Assembly: GCA_030765735.1 (NCBI GenBank)
Contig: JAVCBZ010000024.1
Coordinates: forward strand, 1 to 16,518
Source of the DNA: Candidatus Susulua stagnicola
GTDB taxonomy: Bacteria; Omnitrophota; Gorgyraeia; Duberdicusellales; 4484-171
Length of the DNA stretch: 16,518 nt
Direction: 5' to 3'
Shown here piece by piece: positions 12,209 to 16,518 of this stretch. Positions within the stretch are counted from its first letter, which is position 1; each line of letters begins with the position of its first letter. The notes below the pieces were generated by a model, which did no database searches, was not told the origin of the DNA, and saw nothing but the letters and a program-made list of their open reading frames with translations. The translations under genes were made by a program, and so were the position numbers.

Positions 12209-15200
12209 TTATGTCTTAACCGCTAATTTAAGTTTCCTTTCCATAATGATACTAAAAACACAAGGAATCAAGAAAAGAGTTATTACTGTACCAAAAATCA
12301 ATCCCCAGCAAAGCGCTAACATCATTTGAGCAAGCATGGCATCATATCCAGCCCAACCATAAGCTGTAGGAATAATTCCAGCTACAGTAGTAAGGGTTGT
12401 AAGGATTACTGCTCGTAACCGAGTCTGAGCAATATTACCAATCTGTTGATGAAGTTTCCCCGGAGCTAGGCTATAATCAAACTGATTATCTAATTTCGTA
12501 AGCATAATAATGGCATCATTTACTACTACTCCCGAAAGCCCTAAGGCTCCAATTACCGCAAAAAAACCATATAAAGAGATTCCATGTAACCAAAAAGCTA
12601 AAATTATACCAACCACTCCAAATGGTATAGAAAGCATAATTATAAAAGGTTTTCCTAATGAATTAAACAATAATACTAAAATCAAATAAATAAAAACAAT
12701 AGCCAGAGTAATTGCTAAACCAAAATCTTTACGGGATTCCCGAGTATCCCTAACTTCTCCACCAAACTCAATAATAGTTGAAGGGTAAAGTTTACTAACG
12801 CTAGGAAAAATCTCTTCTTCAAAATAACGCGCAATCTCCAAAGGTGTACGCTTAGCCTTTGGCTGTAAATCGGCATCAATTCTAGTTATACGCTTTAAAT
12901 CTTCCCGACTTAAGGAATCCGGTTTAAAACTCTCTTCTAAGATAATAACCTCTCTTAAGGGTACTAAATATTGGCCACTATTTTCTACGGGTAGTTCAAG
13001 AACCTTATTAATGTCATTTTTAGCTTCTTCTATGGTAGTAAGCCTTACATAAATTTCCTCATCATCCTCCATGAATTCATAAAGAATCTTACCTTCTAAG
13101 GCTGCTCGTATAGTTTTCGCAATATTTGAAGGATTAATCCCTAACCGTCGTATCTTATCACGATTTAACTTTATCCGATATTCAGGATTTAAAATAGGTT
13201 GATCAATTTCTACATTTGTAAGTGATGGATGTTTTTTCATAGCTTCGGCAATTTTCTCACTAACCTGATTACGTAATGTATCATTATTCTCTTTAATAAG
13301 AATTTCAATAGGACTTTCACCAGGCTGACCATGCCATGTTTTACTAAATCGAATATTAGAAATATCCTTTATGTCAGTAAATTTACTTTCCCATTCTTTG
13401 ATAAGCTGATCAGCGCTTTTTTTGCGTTTTTCTTTGGGTAAAATCTCTATTTGTATACGCATTTTGTTTTCCTGAGAAGCTGACCCTCGTCGAGTTCGAG
13501 CAATCTGGTTGCGAAATCCAACAACTCCTTTACCAATATACTTAGAAATAACATTCTCTAAAGGCTGTGCCAAAAGCGCTGTTTCATAACGACTACTTCC
13601 GGCTGGAGCTTCAGCACTAAGGCTAATTTGACGAGTTTCTTCACCAGGGAACATAACAAATTTCATCTTAAAAGCACCAATAAAAAGTGCAACCATAAAC
13701 ATAAAAACAAAAATTCCTAAAATAATTCCTTTAAAAGAAAGCACCTTTTCTATATATTTACCATAAATCTGCTCCCACCGATCAAACCAGTGTTCGCTAT
13801 CAGGAGTTTTTAATGAGATCTGTTTTTTAATTACTTTTATTTTTCTCAAAAACCGCATAAAAAAAGCACTAATTTTATTAATAAAATTATCTAAAGGAAG
13901 AATCATATGACTAGGGAGAATTATCAAAGCCTCAATCAAACTTCCAAATAAAATGACCATAACAATAAAAGGAATAAATTTCACCATCGCACCAAATCTG
14001 GCTGAGAAAAACCACAACGGAACAAAAGTAACGCAAGTTGTGAGAATACTTGCAACCACCGGCAAAAACACATAGGAAGTCCCTTTTACTGCTGCATCTT
14101 CAAGTAAAAACCCTTGCCTTCTCATCCGAGTTATATTCTCTGAAACCACAATCGCATCATCTACAACCATACCCATAACAATAATTACCGCAGCTAAAGT
14201 AATATTATTGATCGTATAACCAGCTAAAAATGCAGCAATTAATCCAAAACAAAAAGTAAAAGGAATACCTGCTGCAACCCAAATCCCCGAACGTATATCT
14301 AAAAATAGAAACAAGCAAATAAGGATCAGAACAAATCCCATGCCGCCATTTATCCCGATAAGGGTGAGACGATTCCTAACATCAAAAGACTCATCGTCAA
14401 GAAGGACTATTTTTAAATTACCATTAGTTAAATTATTTGTATAAAAATTATCTACCTCACGAGATACAACACGAGTAGCTTCAATGATACCTGCCGATGA
14501 ACTCTTAACTACGTTTAGAAATATCCCTTCATGACCGTTTATTTTTAATAAGTTTTTTGTTTTTTCATATCCTCTTACTACCTCAGCAACATCCTTTAAT
14601 CGAATAACCTGACCTTCAAACCCGCCTTGAATAGCTAACTCTTTTAAGTCAGCGATATTATTGAGTTCAGCTGAAAGAGTAACTTTAGATTCTTTTAAGT
14701 TTTCAATACTACCAGCTGGCTGACGAACATTATTATCTTGAATTTCTTTTATAACCGAATTAAAGGGAATTCGATAATCAATTAGTTTTTGAGGGTTAAT
14801 TTTAATATGAATTTCTTCTTTAAGATAACCACTACGATTTACTGCACTTACCTGAGACAGGCTCAATAATTTATTTTCTAAAGCCAAAGCAAAAGTCTGT
14901 AAATTTTCCCTAGATTCAACATCAAGCAAATCTTTATTTTCTAAGATAAGACCAATATCAATAATCGCTTTACGAGAAGTTTTAAAAATTCTTACCTTGG
15001 GATCATCAATTATATCTTCGGGAAGGTTAACATCTAAGGCAGCATTACGTATATCAGTAATAACCTCATCTTTATCACTAACGTTCTTATCAATTTCTAC
15101 TTTAACTGAAGAAGACCCTGTTCCAGTGGAACTACTTATAGAATATATACCATCAAGGCCTCTAACTGCTTCTTCAATAGGACGAGTAACATAATATTCG

Positions 15201-15382
15201 ACTTCTTCAGCTGAAGCCCCAGGATAAGTTGTTTGTATTCTTACCTGATCAAAAGTAATATCCGGTAGTTCTTCTTTAGGAATTTTAACCCAAGCAATAA
15301 TCCCACCAATAAAAATTGTAACAAATATAATATTAGTAAGCAGATGTCTCTTTAGGAAAAACTGTATTATTTTTTCTTTCAT
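12209..15382 (-). CDS. RND-family efflux permease (AcrB/HAE1-type inner-membrane pump)
   Basis: 1057 residues, the usual RND length. TM1 is at about 14-31 and is followed by the porter domain, with ELPDITFDQVRIQTTYPGAS (38-57) typical of the superfamily. TM2-6 lie at about 340-500. TM4 carries VVDDAIVVSEN (406-416), with D408/D409 at the position of the proton-relay aspartates of AcrB. A second porter domain follows, then TM8-12. The second-half equivalent motif is VVVNDAIIML, so the lysine found at AcrB TM10 is not preserved in the same form. It uses the proton gradient to expel substrates through the TolC-like protein encoded downstream. No HlyD/AcrA adaptor gene is present in the window. 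The ATG at 15380-15382 has no Shine-Dalgarno, but a strong -10 lies close upstream. Confidence 0.93.
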   Translation of the reverse strand: MKEKIIQFFLKRHLLTNIIFVTIFIGGIIAWVKIPKEELPDITFDQVRIQTTYPGASAEEVEYYVTRPIEEAVRGLDGIYSISSSTGTGSSSVKVEIDKNVSDKDEVITDIRNAALDVNLPEDIIDDPKVRIFKTSRKAIIDIGLILENKDLLDVESRENLQTFALALENKLLSLSQVSAVNRSGYLKEEIHIKINPQKLIDYRIPFNSVIKEIQDNNVRQPAGSIENLKESKVTLSAELNNIADLKELAIQGGFEGQVIRLKDVAEVVRGYEKTKNLLKINGHEGIFLNVVKSSSAGIIEATRVVSREVDNFYTNNLTNGNLKIVLLDDESFDVRNRLTLIGINGGMGFVLILICLFLFLDIRSGIWVAAGIPFTFCFGLIAAFLAGYTINNITLAAVIIVMGMVVDDAIVVSENITRMRRQGFLLEDAAVKGTSYVFLPVVASILTTCVTFVPLWFFSARFGAMVKFIPFIVMVILFGSLIEALIILPSHMILPLDNFINKISAFFMRFLRKIKVIKKQISLKTPDSEHWFDRWEQIYGKYIEKVLSFKGIILGIFVFMFMVALFIGAFKMKFVMFPGEETRQISLSAEAPAGSSRYETALLAQPLENVISKYIGKGVVGFRNQIARTRRGSASQENKMRIQIEILPKEKRKKSADQLIKEWESKFTDIKDISNIRFSKTWHGQPGESPIEILIKENNDTLRNQVSEKIAEAMKKHPSLTNVEIDQPILNPEYRIKLNRDKIRRLGINPSNIAKTIRAALEGKILYEFMEDDEEIYVRLTTIEEAKNDINKVLELPVENSGQYLVPLREVIILEESFKPDSLSREDLKRITRIDADLQPKAKRTPLEIARYFEEEIFPSVSKLYPSTIIEFGGEVRDTRESRKDFGLAITLAIVFIYLILVLLFNSLGKPFIIMLSIPFGVVGIILAFWLHGISLYGFFAVIGALGLSGVVVNDAIIMLTKLDNQFDYSLAPGKLHQQIGNIAQTRLRAVILTTLTTVAGIIPTAYGWAGYDAMLAQMMLALCWGLIFGTVITLFLIPCVFSIIMERKLKLAVKT

Positions 15383-15392
15383 AATAATTTAT

Positions 15393-15421
15393 ATTATACA
15401 ACACTTACACAAATACGACAA
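15393..15421 (-). promoter_or_regulatory. Promoter of the RND-TolC unit, giving a nearly leaderless mRNA
   Basis: On the minus strand, TTGTCG (plus 15416-15421), a 17-base spacer and a perfect TATAAT (15393-15398). A start site about 7 bases downstream would fall near 15386, only some 4 bases before the ATG at 15380-15382. No Shine-Dalgarno is present, which fits leaderless translation. Confidence 0.6.
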
Positions 15422-15554
15422 TTATAATCATAATTTGGACAGACAAAAAACTTAGAAAAATAAAAACTATAGATATTGGCTTAACTAGAGTTTTAGTTCT
15501 TTATTTCCTCTGCTAATAACTTTTTCTAGGCACTTAACTCCTTAAAAAATCAAT
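15422..15554 (-). other. Intergenic region between the DUF481 and RND genes
   Basis: 133 bases, AT-rich. A 5-bp hairpin AACTA / TAGTT (15483-15498, 6-base loop) is followed on the minus strand, after about 15 bases, by T-rich tracts. It might be a weak terminator for the DUF481 gene. No ORF of note is present. Confidence 0.3.
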
Positions 15555-16517
15555 TTAAAAAGAATAAACCAGTGACGAAATTATTTTAGTATCATTTTTT
15601 TTAGCATTTCTTGCTGGAAACGAATCATAATCATCAATAAAACTAAAACGTAATGACATTTTCTCATTTATTGGACTAGTCAGAGCTATTTCTAAACGCA
15701 GACGAAATTCACCAACATCTTTTAAAGAAGGGTAAAGAGTTAGATCTTGAGATATTGTGGCTGCTTTAAATATTTTTTTTTCAAAAAACGCCCTAGGTAT
15801 AAGCACCAATTCATTTTTATCCGTAGCTCCATCATTATAGCTAGTATGCTCAAAGCCTAGACCAGTTTCAACCATAGCCTTCCAATCTTGGCTATCAGAA
15901 AACCAATAGCCTATGCCAACTGAAGGAATCAGCCGATAATCAACTCCAGCAAATCTATCATGATCGCCTTCTAGTTTATAAAAATTATACCAATTCTTTT
16001 CTCCAAAACTAAAGGCATAACGACCCATTCCTCGCCAATTTTGGGAATCCATTTTTTTATTAGTTGATGAATAATAGCTATCGCCCTTAATCGTAAACTC
16101 ATTATGGTCAGTTTTCCGGTTTAAATAAAGACTGTTGACCATCTGGCTATTGATAGTATTGCCTCCAGACTTGTTATAGCCTAAAGAAAGCTCGCCACTC
16201 CACAACTTCTCTTTAACTACAGAAACCACTTTTTTAGGTGTTTTAACAGCTAAAAAGCTCTTGCTTACTGAAACTTGGCCCATAGCTTGAGTCTCTATTA
16301 ATAAAACATTATCATTTTCGCTTATTATTTGGCCACTTATTCGGTCACCGTTTTTTAAATAAAATTCTTCAGCATAAGCCTTGTTCCAAACCAAAGAAGC
16401 ACTAATTATAATCGAAATAAAAAAAATCAAAACTTTATTAATACCGCTTTGCGTTAAACTACTTTTATCGCTACTGTAAAAATTAATCTTGGAAAGGATA
16501 TCTGCTCTTAAAGCCAA
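15555..16517 (-). CDS. DUF481 family outer-membrane beta-barrel protein (5' end uncertain)
   Basis: At least 320 residues; the frame is open to the window edge. A hydrophobic segment (about 30-43) ending NKAYAEEF looks like a signal peptide with cleavage after AYA. The mature start FYLKNGDRISGQI matches the small N-terminal module that precedes many DUF481 barrels. The rest alternates aromatic and polar residues as amphipathic strands (LSLGYNKSGGNT, YKLEGDHDRFAGVDYRLIPS, LGFEHTSYND). It ends in Phe (SSLVYSF), the usual C-terminal signal for barrel insertion. Family members resemble E. coli YdiY, of unknown function. The exact start is unclear: the first codon in view is TTG, no ATG precedes the signal, and no ribosome site is visible, so the gene may begin outside the window. 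It appears to be a separate unit from the RND genes. Confidence 0.82.
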   Translation of the reverse strand: MALRADILSKINFYSSDKSSLTQSGINKVLIFFISIIISASLVWNKAYAEEFYLKNGDRISGQIISENDNVLLIETQAMGQVSVSKSFLAVKTPKKVVSVVKEKLWSGELSLGYNKSGGNTINSQMVNSLYLNRKTDHNEFTIKGDSYYSSTNKKMDSQNWRGMGRYAFSFGEKNWYNFYKLEGDHDRFAGVDYRLIPSVGIGYWFSDSQDWKAMVETGLGFEHTSYNDGATDKNELVLIPRAFFEKKIFKAATISQDLTLYPSLKDVGEFRLRLEIALTSPINEKMSLRFSFIDDYDSFPARNAKKNDTKIISSLVYSF

Positions 16518-16518
16518 A

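Overview
The window is a clearly AT-rich stretch in which every supported gene lies on the minus strand, so transcription runs from high to low coordinates. An RND pump, a TolC-type outer-membrane protein and a DUF481 beta-barrel point to a bacterium with a Gram-negative envelope. Ferredoxin-bearing MinD-type ATPases, NifX-like cluster-binding proteins and DUF5320-type glycine-rich proteins point to an anaerobe. The style resembles uncultured anaerobic lineages such as Candidatus Omnitrophota or Desulfobacterota. That placement is an impression from gene content; no rRNA or marker gene is present to confirm it.

From the right-hand (5') end: a DUF481 outer-membrane protein (15555-16517, reading frame open to the window edge), then an RND permease (12209-15382) and a TolC-family protein (10813-12201). 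The latter two form a separate transcription unit whose apparent promoter lies so close to the ATG that the mRNA would be nearly leaderless. No periplasmic adaptor gene is present. Next comes a Fur-family regulator (10136-10615) with a textbook sigma-70 promoter and a near-consensus Fur box overlapping the expected transcription start.

Downstream of fur is a long metal-cluster region: a DUF5320 Gly/Arg-rich protein (9727-10083) with a second, weaker Fur-box candidate, a rho-independent terminator or attenuator, and two NifX/NifB-like small proteins (9252-9650 with a TTG start; 8811-9179). A zinc-ribbon glycine-rich protein (8394-8627) and a SAM methyltransferase (7789-8391) follow. Two MinD-superfamily ATPases, each with an inserted 2x[4Fe-4S] ferredoxin (6912-7763 and 4293-5162), bracket a CoA-binding-fold protein (6545-6928) and a CoA-disulfide-reductase-like flavoprotein (5181-6527). 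The paired MinD-ferredoxin ATPases with NifX-like proteins recall the orange protein (ORP) system of Desulfovibrio, here apparently under Fur control and extended with thiol/CoA redox genes.

The same run continues into a tightly overlapping trio: a DUF89 family protein (3370-4269), a DUF2099 'methanogenesis marker 8' protein (2354-3373) and a metallo-beta-lactamase-fold protein related to the methanopterin-pathway enzyme family (1651-2364). Beyond it lie a 26-residue hydrophobic ORF, a stand-alone J-domain protein, a second SAM methyltransferase, a decayed-looking membrane ORF and a DUF5661 protein. The most attractive candidate for an undescribed system is the Fur-controlled NifX / MinD-ferredoxin / CoA-redox / DUF89-DUF2099-MBL block. 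Its function as a unit is inference.
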